A DNA stretch of 62,910 bases from Planctomycetota bacterium (GTDB lineage Bacteria > Planctomycetota > Phycisphaerae > UBA1845), in contig BOJX01000006.1 of the NCBI GenBank assembly GCA_016860685.1, positions 1 to 62,910 on the forward strand, in the 5' to 3' direction. A model generated the notes under the pieces. It had not been told where the DNA came from. It saw nothing but the letters and a program-made list of their open reading frames with translations, and made no database searches. Shown one piece after another: positions 43,437 through 52,473 of this stretch. The position numbers were made by a program, and so were the translations under genes. Position 1 is the first letter of the stretch, and every line of letters starts with the position of its first letter.

Positions 43437-43904
43437 ATGCGGTACCGGTCCAGGTTGTCGCGGCGCAGCGCGGGGATCGACTTCAACGCGACGCCGATGA
43501 TCGACGTGATCTTCATGCTGACGGTGTTTTTCTCGCTGGTGGGGCGGTTCTCGTCGGAGGAGCACCTTCCGATGAAGTTGCCGTCGCCGGAGGAAAGCCA
43601 GGCACAAGAGGCGTTGGAGGAGGAGCGCGTCGTGCTGAACTGTCGGCCGGTCAACGCGGAAGGTCCGGCCTTGGGCGTGGAGTTCAGCGTCGGTCCGAAC
43701 GCGCCGGAGCCGCTCGGGAGCCTTGTTGGCCACCTTCAGGTGCTCAAATCCGAGGCGGCGCAATCCGGGCGGCAACTTCGGGTGCTGGTCCGTGCGGACC
43801 GTCGGTTGAGGTTTTCCGACGTTCGACCGGCGATGCAGGCGTTGGCGGCGCTGGATATTCCGATGTTGAACGTTGCGGCGCAATCCCGGGAGGAGGGGTC
43901 ATGA
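43437..43904 (+). CDS. ExbD/TolR-like protein, first copy
   Basis: 155 residues. N-terminal basic region, then FNATPMIDVIFMLTVFFSLV, the ExbD/TolR single transmembrane helix with the conserved proton-carrying Asp of PMIDV. The periplasmic domain ends with RLRFSDVRPAMQALAALDIPMLNVAAQ, the TolR-type fold. It lies 23 bp after exbB; its stop overlaps the start of the second ExbD gene (ATGA). Confidence 0.92.
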   Translation: MRYRSRLSRRSAGIDFNATPMIDVIFMLTVFFSLVGRFSSEEHLPMKLPSPEESQAQEALEEERVVLNCRPVNAEGPALGVEFSVGPNAPEPLGSLVGHLQVLKSEAAQSGRQLRVLVRADRRLRFSDVRPAMQALAALDIPMLNVAAQSREEGS

Positions 43905-44413
43905 CGTCGCGCCCGGGAACCGACGCGGCGCTTCCGGAAGCGGGAGGCCGTGAAGTTGTTCACTTCGACCGCCTTCGCCGGCGGTTGTCTCGGCGTTCGC
44001 GCGGGCTTTCCGGCGTGAACGTGGCGCCGATGATCGACATGACGTTCCTGCTGCTGATCTTCTTCGTTGTGACGACGACGTTTGAGAAGCGGGAAGGCGT
44101 GTTATCGACGCGCATGCCGTCAGAAACCACGGCCGCGCCGCCGCTGCCGGTCAAACCGGTGGTGATCCGCCTGTCGCCGGCGGGGGTGGAGGCGGAGCTG
44201 GCGGTGATTGCGGTGGAGCCGACGAATCAGAGGCCGGGGGATTTCCGGCGACTTTACGAGGTGCTGGTCGAACTGCGCGGGCGACCGGGTTTTGACGATC
44301 AGACGCCGGTGATCGTGCGGGCGGAGGGGGACGTGATCTGGGACCACCTTGTCAACGCGTGGAACGCGGCGATCCGCGCGGGGTATCAGAATATTGCGTT
44401 CGCGGAATCATGA
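43901..44413 (+). CDS. ExbD/TolR-like protein, second copy
   Basis: 170 residues from ATG 43901, which overlaps the previous stop by four bases. VNVAPMIDMTFLLLIFFVVTTTF is cut here to its core: APMIDMTFLLLIFFVV, the conserved Asp-bearing helix. The periplasmic part contains TPVIVRAEGDVIWDHLVNAW. Its stop again overlaps the next gene by four bases. Two distinct ExbD subunits per ExbB suggest a heteromeric rotor. Confidence 0.92.
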   Translation: MTSRPGTDAALPEAGGREVVHFDRLRRRLSRRSRGLSGVNVAPMIDMTFLLLIFFVVTTTFEKREGVLSTRMPSETTAAPPLPVKPVVIRLSPAGVEAELAVIAVEPTNQRPGDFRRLYEVLVELRGRPGFDDQTPVIVRAEGDVIWDHLVNAWNAAIRAGYQNIAFAES

Positions 44414-47244
44414 GGGCGACCCGATCCTTTCAGGCTGCGGCGTTCGCCGTGGTGATTGCGGGGCTTGCGGCGGGAGCCGCGCGAGGTCAAGGCGCAGGGG
44501 GAGCGCAGTCGCGGTCCGCGGCGGAATCCCCGGAAGAGCTGCGCTTCGACTCCGGCGAGTTTATTGAAGGCTTGCGTCGGCGCGGGTTGGTCGACCTGCT
44601 CGAGCTTTATCTGAAGGAGCACCCGCCGCGCAGTGCCGACGCCCGCGCCGCTCTGGATCAGGAGATTCTGCGGGCGCGCTTCGCCGACCACAGCCTTCCG
44701 TCAGAAGAGCGCCTCGCGGCGCTGCGTCAGGCGAACGCGCTGCTGGAGAACCTGATACGAGACAAGCCGGGCGATCCGCGGGCGCTGGAGTGGCGCGCGG
44801 ACCTGGCGTTCTCGCGGTTGTTCGACGAGGGTGAGTCCGTGACGACGGCGATCGTCTACCGCGAGGGGGGTCCGGCGGAGCGCGCGGCGCTGCGGGAGAT
44901 CACCGACGACGCGCTTAAATTGCTTGACGAGCTGCGTACCAGCCTTGAAGCGGAGTTTGCTCGGTTGCAGAACCTGTCGGAAGCGGAATACGAGCAGGTG
45001 GAGCGGTCGGGGTACGTTGAGCGACTTGAAAGCCGGGTGCGTCCGAAAGCGGAGTACGCGCGGTTGTGGGCGCTGTATTACAACGCGCTGTCGCGGTCGG
45101 CGGATGACCCGGAGCGCAAGGCCCGTCTTTCGGCGGTGCAGTCGATGCTGGAGGATCATCCGGAGTGGACAGAGAAGAATGCGGCGCTGGAGGCGCAGTC
45201 GTTGTTGATTTCGGGGATGGCGCTGCGTCTCGCCGGGGAGGCGGGTGCGGCAGAAGCGAAGTTGTCGCAAGTGCAACCGGTGGCGACGACGCGTCCGCCT
45301 CAGGTGCGTTCCGGGCTGGCGTGGGCTGAGTTTCTTGCGTCGTTGGAGCGGGTGCGGGCGTTGCGCGACGGCGGGCGATATGACGACGCCTTGATCGCGC
45401 TCGATCAGATGCGCCTGACGAAGACCGTCGCGGGAACCCCGTCAGGATCGGCGGCGGTGTCGATCGCGCTGTGCGAGCGGTCGGTGCATCTGGCGCGCGC
45501 GAATGCGGAGCGCGGCGCAGGTCGTCAGGAGCAGGCGGATCGGCATCGAGCGGCCGCAAGTGCGTGCGTTTTACGGTGGATCCGGGAAGACGCGGCGCTG
45601 CGTGAGCCGCTTTATGCGGCATTGTACGCCCAGCTGGGTGAACCGGAGTCGGCCTCGGGTCTGGATGTGGTGGAGAGGGCGGCGATGGTGGCGGTCGTGC
45701 TCGGCGAGGCGGAGCGGACCCGACAGTCGGCGGAGTCCGCGCAGGGAGAAGCGTTGCGGGCAGACTTGTCTCGGCGTGCCGGCGCCTTATTCGATCGGGC
45801 GATGCAGGCGGCGGAGTTTGCTGGAGAGACGGGCGCTTCAGCGCGACCAGGAGATGCGGACCTGGCGGCCGAGATTGCGTTCAACGGCGCGGTGGCGGCT
45901 TACCGATCGGGCAAGACGGGCAAGGCGGCGCTGGGGCTGCTTCGGGTGGCGCGGGACTTTCCGTCGTTCGCCGAGGCGTCGCGTGCAGCCGTTCTGGCGG
46001 TCCAGGTGTCCTCCGATCTTTATCGAGGCGCGGTGGGAGAGGAGCGTGCGGCGGCGCGCGACCTGCACCTTGAGGCGTTGAAAGTTCTGACATCAACACA
46101 TGCGTCGGATCCGGCGGCGCGTTACTGGCGGTTTTTCTACGCTCAGGCGTTGGAGGAGGCTGGGCGTCGTCGTGAGGCCGCGGATCAGTACCTGCTGGTG
46201 GATGCGGGTCATCCGCACGCGCTGGAGGCTGAGTTTCTGCGTTGGCGGTGCGTCGCGGAGGAGTTGATCGGGACCGGGTCATCCGGATCGTCGGAGGATG
46301 CCTATCAGCGGCGCATGCAGGAGATTGTTGACGGGCTGGCGGCGTTCCGGAAGCGGGCGGAACGAGTGAACGCGACAGGCGGTGATGCGGAGCAGGGCGC
46401 GCGCCTTCGGGAGTACGTCGCCGAGGCGACCTTGTTGCCGCTCGAGTTGGCGATGTCCGGCGGCGGCGCTGCGACGTCTCCGGAGGCCTTTGCGGCGGTT
46501 GAGACGTTGTGTGCGTCGACGCCGCGGCTGCGGTTCCGCGTGCTCCGGGCTCGCCTGATTACGTTGGCGAAAGCGGATCAGCTTGAGGAGCTTCAGGCTG
46601 GTCTGGCGTCGCTCGCCGGATCAGGCGAAGGCGAGGTTGTGTCTCTGCTTCAGGCGATCTACGAGCGTCTGATGTCGGGGTGGTCGCCGGTGAGCGCTCC
46701 GGTGGCCGAGGGCGCTCAGCAGCGTCGGGCGAAGGCGGCCGTATCCGTTGCGGACCGCCTGCTGGAGGTCGCAACGCGTCCGGAGGGGGCGGCGTCAAAG
46801 GATCGAGCGTCCTACCTGATTCTGCGCGGCGAGGCGCAACTCGCGGCGGGTGATCCAGCCGGTGCGGCGGACACCTTCAAGGAGGCCGGCGGCGCGACGA
46901 CGCTCGACCCGCGTGAAGGCGGAGACGCGCGCCCGCGTCTCGGGCTTGCGGAAAGCCTCTTCGCGTCGGGGAATTATGCGGAGGCGCTTCCGCTTTTCAA
47001 TGAACTGGCGCGGCTCGAATATGACGAGGCCGGCGAGGAAGCGCACTGGCGCGCACTGGTGAGGGATCTTCAATGCCGCCTGGCGCTTCAGCACGATCCG
47101 CGCGGCGTGCTCAAGGTGATCGAGAACCACCGGGTCTCGTCCCCTGACCTCGGTGGGCCGAAGTTCTCAGCCGTGTTCGAGCAGCTTCGCCGCACCTGTC
47201 TGCAACGCCTGAACCCGGAGCTTGGCGCCGCCGGCAACCCGTGA
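44410..47244 (+). CDS. Large exported TPR protein ending the ExbBD operon
   Basis: 944 residues from ATG 44410, coupled to the second ExbD gene. Signal peptide (AAFAVVIAGLAAGAARGQ), then a long, almost wholly alpha-helical TPR-like solenoid (FIEGLRRRGLVDLLELYL, DALIALDQMRLTKTVAG, AAYRSGKTGKAALGLLRVAR, GNYAEALPLFNELARLEYDE). No enzymatic motif. The size and position suggest a periplasmic scaffold coupled to the ExbBD motor. The convergent xseA gene ends 135 bp downstream. Confidence 0.82.
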   Translation: MRATRSFQAAAFAVVIAGLAAGAARGQGAGGAQSRSAAESPEELRFDSGEFIEGLRRRGLVDLLELYLKEHPPRSADARAALDQEILRARFADHSLPSEERLAALRQANALLENLIRDKPGDPRALEWRADLAFSRLFDEGESVTTAIVYREGGPAERAALREITDDALKLLDELRTSLEAEFARLQNLSEAEYEQVERSGYVERLESRVRPKAEYARLWALYYNALSRSADDPERKARLSAVQSMLEDHPEWTEKNAALEAQSLLISGMALRLAGEAGAAEAKLSQVQPVATTRPPQVRSGLAWAEFLASLERVRALRDGGRYDDALIALDQMRLTKTVAGTPSGSAAVSIALCERSVHLARANAERGAGRQEQADRHRAAASACVLRWIREDAALREPLYAALYAQLGEPESASGLDVVERAAMVAVVLGEAERTRQSAESAQGEALRADLSRRAGALFDRAMQAAEFAGETGASARPGDADLAAEIAFNGAVAAYRSGKTGKAALGLLRVARDFPSFAEASRAAVLAVQVSSDLYRGAVGEERAAARDLHLEALKVLTSTHASDPAARYWRFFYAQALEEAGRRREAADQYLLVDAGHPHALEAEFLRWRCVAEELIGTGSSGSSEDAYQRRMQEIVDGLAAFRKRAERVNATGGDAEQGARLREYVAEATLLPLELAMSGGGAATSPEAFAAVETLCASTPRLRFRVLRARLITLAKADQLEELQAGLASLAGSGEGEVVSLLQAIYERLMSGWSPVSAPVAEGAQQRRAKAAVSVADRLLEVATRPEGAASKDRASYLILRGEAQLAAGDPAGAADTFKEAGGATTLDPREGGDARPRLGLAESLFASGNYAEALPLFNELARLEYDEAGEEAHWRALVRDLQCRLALQHDPRGVLKVIENHRVSSPDLGGPKFSAVFEQLRRTCLQRLNPELGAAGNP

Positions 47245-47379
47245 AGGCGCGGCGGCAGATTCGGGTGTTCAACCGGGATCTGCGACGTAGCTCCAGTTTG
47301 AGGATCCTCGCCACGCCTGCGGGCGACAGAACACGAGGTTGTGTCACATGCGGCGCGACCGGGGCTCGACGTCGTCGGC

Positions 47380-48933
47380 TCAGGTCTCAAAAAGTTCCCG
47401 CTGTCGGGCTTTGATGACGCGCGACTCGATTTCGCCCTCGGCCAACTCGGTCACAAGGCGATCACCGTCGGAAAGGCGAGCCGCGTCGCGGACCAACGCC
47501 CCTCCTTTCTTAAGACGGGTGATCGAGTAGCCGCGCTGGAGCACGCTGCGGTAACTGAGTGCATTGAGCAGTTGTTCGGCCGCCTCAAGGCGGCGGCGGC
47601 GCGCGTCTAACCCCTGATGCAACGCGAGCGCGACGCGGCGGCGAGCGTCATTGAGCAGCTCGCTCAGCCGCGGAATCCGACCGGGGGGTGCGCCGCGTTG
47701 CAGGCGGGCGGCGCGCTGGTCGAGGTTCCTTGCGATGCGGAGCAGGCGGCCTGTCATCGCGATGTGAAGCCGAGTCAGGCGTTCGTGAAGGCGGCGCGTC
47801 CCCGCGGCGACGGAGGCGTCCGGCGCGATCCGGGAAAGAAGCTGCTCGGTCCGCTGAAGTCTGCGGCGACGATCATGAAACCGGGCGTTGAGGGCTCGCA
47901 GCACGTCCGCAAGCCAGGTATCAAGCCGCTGCTCCCGCCGACGGATTAGATGCTCCGGTTCGCGGAAAGGGGCGCGCCGGGCGAGGTGGGAGAGCGTCCG
48001 GCGGTCCAGATCGACGCGCCGCTGCACGCCGACCGTGAGTCTGCGTTGCGTGAGGCTCAGACCGTCCAGCGTCTCAAGGCGCACGGGAACCGCGAGTTCC
48101 GCGGCGGCGGTCGGCGTCGCGGCGCGGACGTCCGCCGCGAGGTCCGCGAGGGTGAAATCCGTCTCGTGCCCGACGGCGCTGATGACGGGCACGGCGCTGG
48201 CGGCGATCGCGCGCACGACGACTTCCTCGTTGAAAGCCCGGAGATCCTCCGTCGAACCGCCGCCGCGCCCGACAATGAGCAGATCGACGCCGCCGAGCCC
48301 CGGGGAGGCGGCGTTGATCTTCCGGGCGGCCTCGGCGATCTCGGAGGCCGCGCCGTCTCCCTGGACGCGCACAGGCAGGACGAGCACGTCGACGCACGGA
48401 TACCGTCGCTCGAGCGTCAGGAGCATGTCGCGGATCGCCGCTCCGGTCGGGCTGGTGATGATTCCGATCCGTTTCGGGAAGCGCGGCAGCGGTCGTTTGC
48501 GAGCCGGGCTGAAGAGGCCCTCTTTCTCAAGCTTTTCGCGAAGCTGACGAAGCGCCAGCTCAAGGGCGCCGACACCGCGCGGGTCGATCCGCTGCGCATA
48601 AAGCTGATACCGCCCGGACTTCTCGAACACCTCGATCGAACCTGCGACGATCACTTCCTGTCCGTCCGCGGGCCGGAATTTCAACGATGCGACCGCGCTG
48701 CGCCACATGACGCAGGCGATCTCGCTTCCGGAGTCCTTCAGCGTGAAGTAGGAGTGCCCGCTGGTGTGAATCTTGAAGTTGCTGATCTCCCCGGCGACGA
48801 GAACGCGCCCCGGGAACGCAGACTCCAGCGCCCCTCGCACGCGCCGCGTGACCTCGCTGACGGTCAGGACCGACACGTCGGAGGATGCTGTCGGTGGAGT
48901 TTCCGCTGGTTTGGATCGCGTCCGCCTCTTCAT
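47380..48933 (-). CDS. xseA: Exodeoxyribonuclease VII large subunit
   Basis: 517 residues from ATG 48933. The N-terminal OB fold (VAGEISNFKIHTSGHSYFTL), the catalytic region (PKRIGIITSPTGAAIRDML, DLLIVGRGGGSTEDL, AFNEEVVVRAI, PVISAVGHETDFTLADLAAD) and a long basic coiled-coil C-terminus are all present. It degrades single-stranded DNA together with the small subunit XseB, whose gene is not seen in this window. An upstream in-frame ATG at 48969 is possible but not family-like. Confidence 0.96.
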   Translation of the reverse strand: MKRRTRSKPAETPPTASSDVSVLTVSEVTRRVRGALESAFPGRVLVAGEISNFKIHTSGHSYFTLKDSGSEIACVMWRSAVASLKFRPADGQEVIVAGSIEVFEKSGRYQLYAQRIDPRGVGALELALRQLREKLEKEGLFSPARKRPLPRFPKRIGIITSPTGAAIRDMLLTLERRYPCVDVLVLPVRVQGDGAASEIAEAARKINAASPGLGGVDLLIVGRGGGSTEDLRAFNEEVVVRAIAASAVPVISAVGHETDFTLADLAADVRAATPTAAAELAVPVRLETLDGLSLTQRRLTVGVQRRVDLDRRTLSHLARRAPFREPEHLIRRREQRLDTWLADVLRALNARFHDRRRRLQRTEQLLSRIAPDASVAAGTRRLHERLTRLHIAMTGRLLRIARNLDQRAARLQRGAPPGRIPRLSELLNDARRRVALALHQGLDARRRRLEAAEQLLNALSYRSVLQRGYSITRLKKGGALVRDAARLSDGDRLVTELAEGEIESRVIKARQRELFET

Positions 48934-48981
48934 TCCGCAGAGCGTAATCCGCGCCCGAGACGGCGTCACGCGGTGCCGCGG

Positions 48982-49494
48982 TCAGTCGTTCAGCGTCCAG
49001 TCTCCCGTCGGCGTAACCGTAAACGTGAGCGTCGCCGAGTCGCGAGGCAGGAGCTGGCTGTTGTAGCCGTCGATCCGAAGCACGACCGGCCGGCTCCAGT
49101 CGATGCCGATCCGATCCTTGTCGATCCGGAATACCTGCACCCCCCGGGTCTGGATCGTCAGTTTGTTGCGCGCGGAGTCGAACTCAGCCGTCGCCCAGCC
49201 CCCGGCGGCGCCGTCACGGACGCGCACGACGTGCAGCCACCGCTCGGCTTCGGCGGGGTCCGGAACCGGGATTCTGAGCGTCTCCGGGGTCGGCGGAGAG
49301 GGTGAGGGCGGAGTTTGTTGCGTCGAGACGTCGCCCGACGCGGCCGGAGCGGTCCGGGTCGGCGGCGCCGTGGCCGGGGAGGAGCACCCGCACAGGACGA
49401 GCGTCGTGAAGAAAACGCTTCTCAGGGCGCCTCGAACCGATGAGGCGCGGCGCCCTGATCCCTCTCGGCTTTCCGGTTGGACAATCACGTTCAT
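48982..49494 (-). CDS. Lipoprotein of unknown function
   Basis: 170 residues. The N-terminal signal (VFFTTLVLCGCSS) carries a lipobox ending at LCGC. A Pro/Thr/Ser-rich linker follows, then a compact beta-rich domain (~80-170) with WATAEFDSARNKLTIQTRG, VVLRIDGYNSQLLPRDS and TVTPTGDW. No family is recognised. It is divergent from hslV (71 bp) and lies 48 bp upstream of xseA on the same strand, so it may be in one transcript with xseA. Confidence 0.7.
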   Translation of the reverse strand: MNVIVQPESREGSGRRASSVRGALRSVFFTTLVLCGCSSPATAPPTRTAPAASGDVSTQQTPPSPSPPTPETLRIPVPDPAEAERWLHVVRVRDGAAGGWATAEFDSARNKLTIQTRGVQVFRIDKDRIGIDWSRPVVLRIDGYNSQLLPRDSATLTFTVTPTGDWTLND

Positions 49495-49564
49495 GCGCGC
49501 ACAATGCGGGAACCCGGTCGAGCGACGACCGATCCCATCATTGTACGATCCGCCGGGGTCCGGG

Positions 49565-50131
49565 ATGCAGAGAAAGCGGGCACATCATGACAGTGCGACG
49601 ATCATCCGGTCGACGACGATCCTCTCGGTCCGCCGGGGGGCGGCGGTGGCGATCGGCGGTGACGGGCAGGTCTCGCTCGGTCCGAACGCCGTGAAGCACA
49701 ACGCCAACAAGATTCACCGCCTCGCGGACGGGAACGTCATCGCGGGATTCGCCGGGGGCGCCGCCGACGCCTTCGCCCTGCTGGAGCGGCTGGACACGAA
49801 ACTGGAGCACTTCAAGGGCAACCTGCGCCGCGCGGCGGTCGAGTTGGCCCGGGACTGGCGGACCGACCGCGTCTTGCGGCGGCTGGAGTCGATGATCATT
49901 GCGTGCAGCCGGGAGACGACCTTGATGATCAGCGGATCCGGGGACGTGATCGAGCCGGATGACGGCGTGCTGGGGATCGGGTCCGGTGGAGTGATCGCGA
50001 CGGGGGCGGCGCGGGCGCTGTTGCGGCACACCGAGATGCCGCCCGTCGGGATCGTGGAGAGCGCGCTGAACATCGCTGCGGACCTTTGCGTGTACACGAA
50101 TCACAAGATCACCGTCGAGGCCATCGCATAA
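49565..50131 (+). CDS. hslV: ATP-dependent protease subunit HslV
   Basis: 188 residues from ATG 49565. The proteasome-like peptidase of HslUV. After a 16-residue propeptide the mature N-terminal catalytic Thr17 is expected at S|TTILSVRRG; then AIGGDGQVSLG, VIAGFAGGAADAFALLERL, RAAVELARDWRTD and GIGSGGVIATGAARALL. Many family members have only one residue to remove, so the longer propeptide is slightly unusual; no closer start is available in frame. It is directly followed by hslU (28 bp). Confidence 0.95.
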   Translation: MQRKRAHHDSATIIRSTTILSVRRGAAVAIGGDGQVSLGPNAVKHNANKIHRLADGNVIAGFAGGAADAFALLERLDTKLEHFKGNLRRAAVELARDWRTDRVLRRLESMIIACSRETTLMISGSGDVIEPDDGVLGIGSGGVIATGAARALLRHTEMPPVGIVESALNIAADLCVYTNHKITVEAIA

Positions 50132-50159
50132 CAGCGGATCACCGCGCCGGACCTCTCTC

Positions 50160-51506
50160 ATGCAGACGCTGACACCGACCGAAATCGTCGCCGCTCTGGA
50201 CCGTCACATCATCGGACAGCCCGCCGCGAAGCGCGCCGTCGCCATCGCCGTCCGCAACCGCTGGCGGCGCATGCAGCTTCCGGAGGCGATGCGCGAGGAA
50301 ATCTGCCCGAGCAACATCCTGATGATCGGGCCGACCGGCGTGGGCAAGACCGAGATCGCCCGCCGCCTCGCGCACCTGGTGAACGCACCCTTCATCAAGG
50401 TCGAGGCGACCAAGTACACCGAGGTCGGCTATCACGGACGCGATGTGGACGCGATGATCCGTGATCTGCTCGAGCTGGCGATCCGGATGGTGCGCACGGA
50501 GCAGACCGAAGTCGTCCGCGTCGAAGCCGAACGTCTGACGGAGGAGAGTCTGCTTGATCTTCTCATGCCGCCCGCTGACGGCGACCGCGACCCGGACGAC
50601 GCGACAAGCGACGCCGCCCAGCGCCGACATCGCAACCGGGAGAAACTTCGGACCCAGCTTAAATCTGGTGAGCTTGAGGAACGCCCGGTGGAACTGGCGA
50701 CCGAATCCCGCGTGCAGCCCGTCGGGATGTTCGCCACCTTCGGCGGGATGGACCAGGTGGATCCAGAGGTGCAGAACTTCCTCGAGCGCCTGATGCCCGC
50801 CCAGCCGAAGCGGAAGCGCATGCCGATCCGGGAGGCGCGGCGCATTCTTTTTGACGAGCACTGCGACAAGCTGATCGACCGGGAGAAGGTGACCGAGATG
50901 GCGATCCGCCGGACGGAGGAGTCCGGCATCGTCTTCATCGACGAGATCGACAAGCTAGCGTCGGTGGGTGCGACGCACGGACCGGACGTCTCCCGCCAGG
51001 GCGTGCAGCGGGATCTGCTGCCGATCATCGAGGGCGGGACGGTGGCGACGCGGCACGGACCGGTGAACACGCATCACATATTGTTCATCGCCGCCGGCGC
51101 GTTCAGTCAGTCGAAACCGAGCGACCTGATGCCCGAGTTGCAGGGCCGCCTGCCGATCCGCGTTGAATTGTCCGACCTGACGGAGGCCGACTTTCTGCGC
51201 ATTCTCACCGAACCGGAGAACGCATTGACGAAGCAGCAGGTCGCTCTGCTGAGCACCGAGGGGGTGCGCGTCGAGTTTGCGTCCGAAGCGCTGAAGGAGA
51301 TCGCGTCGATCGCGTTCCGCGTGAATCAGTCCCTTGAGAACATCGGCGCGCGGCGGCTGACGACCGTGATGGAGCGCCTGATGGAGGATCTGAGCTTTGA
51401 CGCGCCTCAGCGCGGAGGGGCGACGGTTCGGATCGATCTCGGTTATGTGCGCGAGCGGCTGTCGGAATTGGCGAAGGACGAGGGGCTGAAGCGGTTCATC
51501 CTCTGA
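50160..51506 (+). CDS. hslU: ATP-dependent protease ATPase subunit HslU
   Basis: 448 residues, a AAA+ unfoldase that feeds substrates to HslV. It starts LTPTEIVAALDRHIIGQ; Walker A GPTGVGKTEIARRLA, the pore loop region KYTEVGYHGRDV, Walker B GIVFIDEIDK and the sensor region NIGARRLTTVMERLMEDLSF follow, and it ends with the conserved FIL. The normal family length is ~440-470. Downstream gene ispE is 32 bp away on the same strand. Confidence 0.98.
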   Translation: MQTLTPTEIVAALDRHIIGQPAAKRAVAIAVRNRWRRMQLPEAMREEICPSNILMIGPTGVGKTEIARRLAHLVNAPFIKVEATKYTEVGYHGRDVDAMIRDLLELAIRMVRTEQTEVVRVEAERLTEESLLDLLMPPADGDRDPDDATSDAAQRRHRNREKLRTQLKSGELEERPVELATESRVQPVGMFATFGGMDQVDPEVQNFLERLMPAQPKRKRMPIREARRILFDEHCDKLIDREKVTEMAIRRTEESGIVFIDEIDKLASVGATHGPDVSRQGVQRDLLPIIEGGTVATRHGPVNTHHILFIAAGAFSQSKPSDLMPELQGRLPIRVELSDLTEADFLRILTEPENALTKQQVALLSTEGVRVEFASEALKEIASIAFRVNQSLENIGARRLTTVMERLMEDLSFDAPQRGGATVRIDLGYVRERLSELAKDEGLKRFIL

Positions 51507-51538
51507 TCCGCGCAGGGTTCGGCGAAACGACAGGGCGC

Positions 51539-52456
51539 ATGACGAACGACCGACGCCAGGACGGCCCGACGAGGCGCGAGTTTTCACTGCGGGCGCCGGC
51601 GAAGCTGAACCTGACGCTTCACGTCGTCGGTCGCCGGCCGGACGGTTATCATGATCTTCGCTCGCTGGTATGCGGCATCGACTTGTGCGACGGAGTGACG
51701 GCGCGGGTGGATACCGGGGGCGTGATCTCGATCGCGTGCGATGTTCCCGCCCTTGCCGGACCGGACAACCTCGTCATTCGCGCTGTCGAGGTGCTGCGGG
51801 AAATCTCCGGGTGTCGCCTTGGCCTGTCGGTCGGTTTATTCAAGCGAATCCCGATCGGAGCGGGGCTGGGCGGCGGGAGCAGCGACGCAGCAGCCGCACT
51901 GAGACTCGCCCGGACGGCGTGGGGGCTTCCTCTCCCGGATGATCTTCTGGCCGAAGCGGGTGCGCAGGTCGGGTCCGATGTGCCCCTTTTCCTGAAACTT
52001 CCCAGTGCCGTCATCACCGGGCGCGGCGAGCAGGTTCAAGCGGCGCGCCTGGCGTGGAGGGGCTTTTTCCTGCTGATTCACGCGGACCGTCACGTTTCAA
52101 CGGCTGACGTTTACGGCGTCTTCCGTCGCCGCATCTGTCGCCGGCCTCCGCCGGATCGGACGGAGGACGCCTTGCGTGCGACCTCGGCCCCGGAGCTTTC
52201 CGCCTGTCTGCACAATGACTTGGAGGAAGCCGTGTACCTGCTGCATCCGGGACTGAAGGCGCTTAAGGAGCGGGCGGAGCACCTGCTCGGACGGGCGCTT
52301 CACCTCACCGGGGCGGGGTCCACGTGGTTCGCGCCGGTGGATGAAGAAGCTGAGGCGAAGCGGTTGGCAGAGCACATCCGCGACGCTAAGCTGGGGCTTC
52401 GGGCGGAGGTCGTCGGCGGTTTGACCTCCGCTCCGGTGGTTGAAGAGCGAGGATAG
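51539..52456 (+). CDS. ispE: 4-diphosphocytidyl-2-C-methyl-D-erythritol kinase
   Basis: 305 residues of the GHMP kinase superfamily, step four of the MEP isoprenoid pathway. Motifs are APAKLNLTLHVVGRRPDGYHDL, the ATP-binding loop PIGAGLGGGSSDAAAALR, VGSDVPLFL and LTGAGSTWFA. It lies between hslU and spoVG; an ispE-spoVG neighbourhood is also known from Firmicutes. Confidence 0.97.
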   Translation: MTNDRRQDGPTRREFSLRAPAKLNLTLHVVGRRPDGYHDLRSLVCGIDLCDGVTARVDTGGVISIACDVPALAGPDNLVIRAVEVLREISGCRLGLSVGLFKRIPIGAGLGGGSSDAAAALRLARTAWGLPLPDDLLAEAGAQVGSDVPLFLKLPSAVITGRGEQVQAARLAWRGFFLLIHADRHVSTADVYGVFRRRICRRPPPDRTEDALRATSAPELSACLHNDLEEAVYLLHPGLKALKERAEHLLGRALHLTGAGSTWFAPVDEEAEAKRLAEHIRDAKLGLRAEVVGGLTSAPVVEERG

Positions 52457-52473
52457 CTTCCGGGAGCAGCAGC

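Noticed and set aside
47245-47379. Hairpin between the TPR gene and xseA (GCAGAT ... ATCTGC near 47250-47285) as a terminator
   Set aside because: The stem is short, the loop long and there is no T-run on either strand, so the support is too weak.
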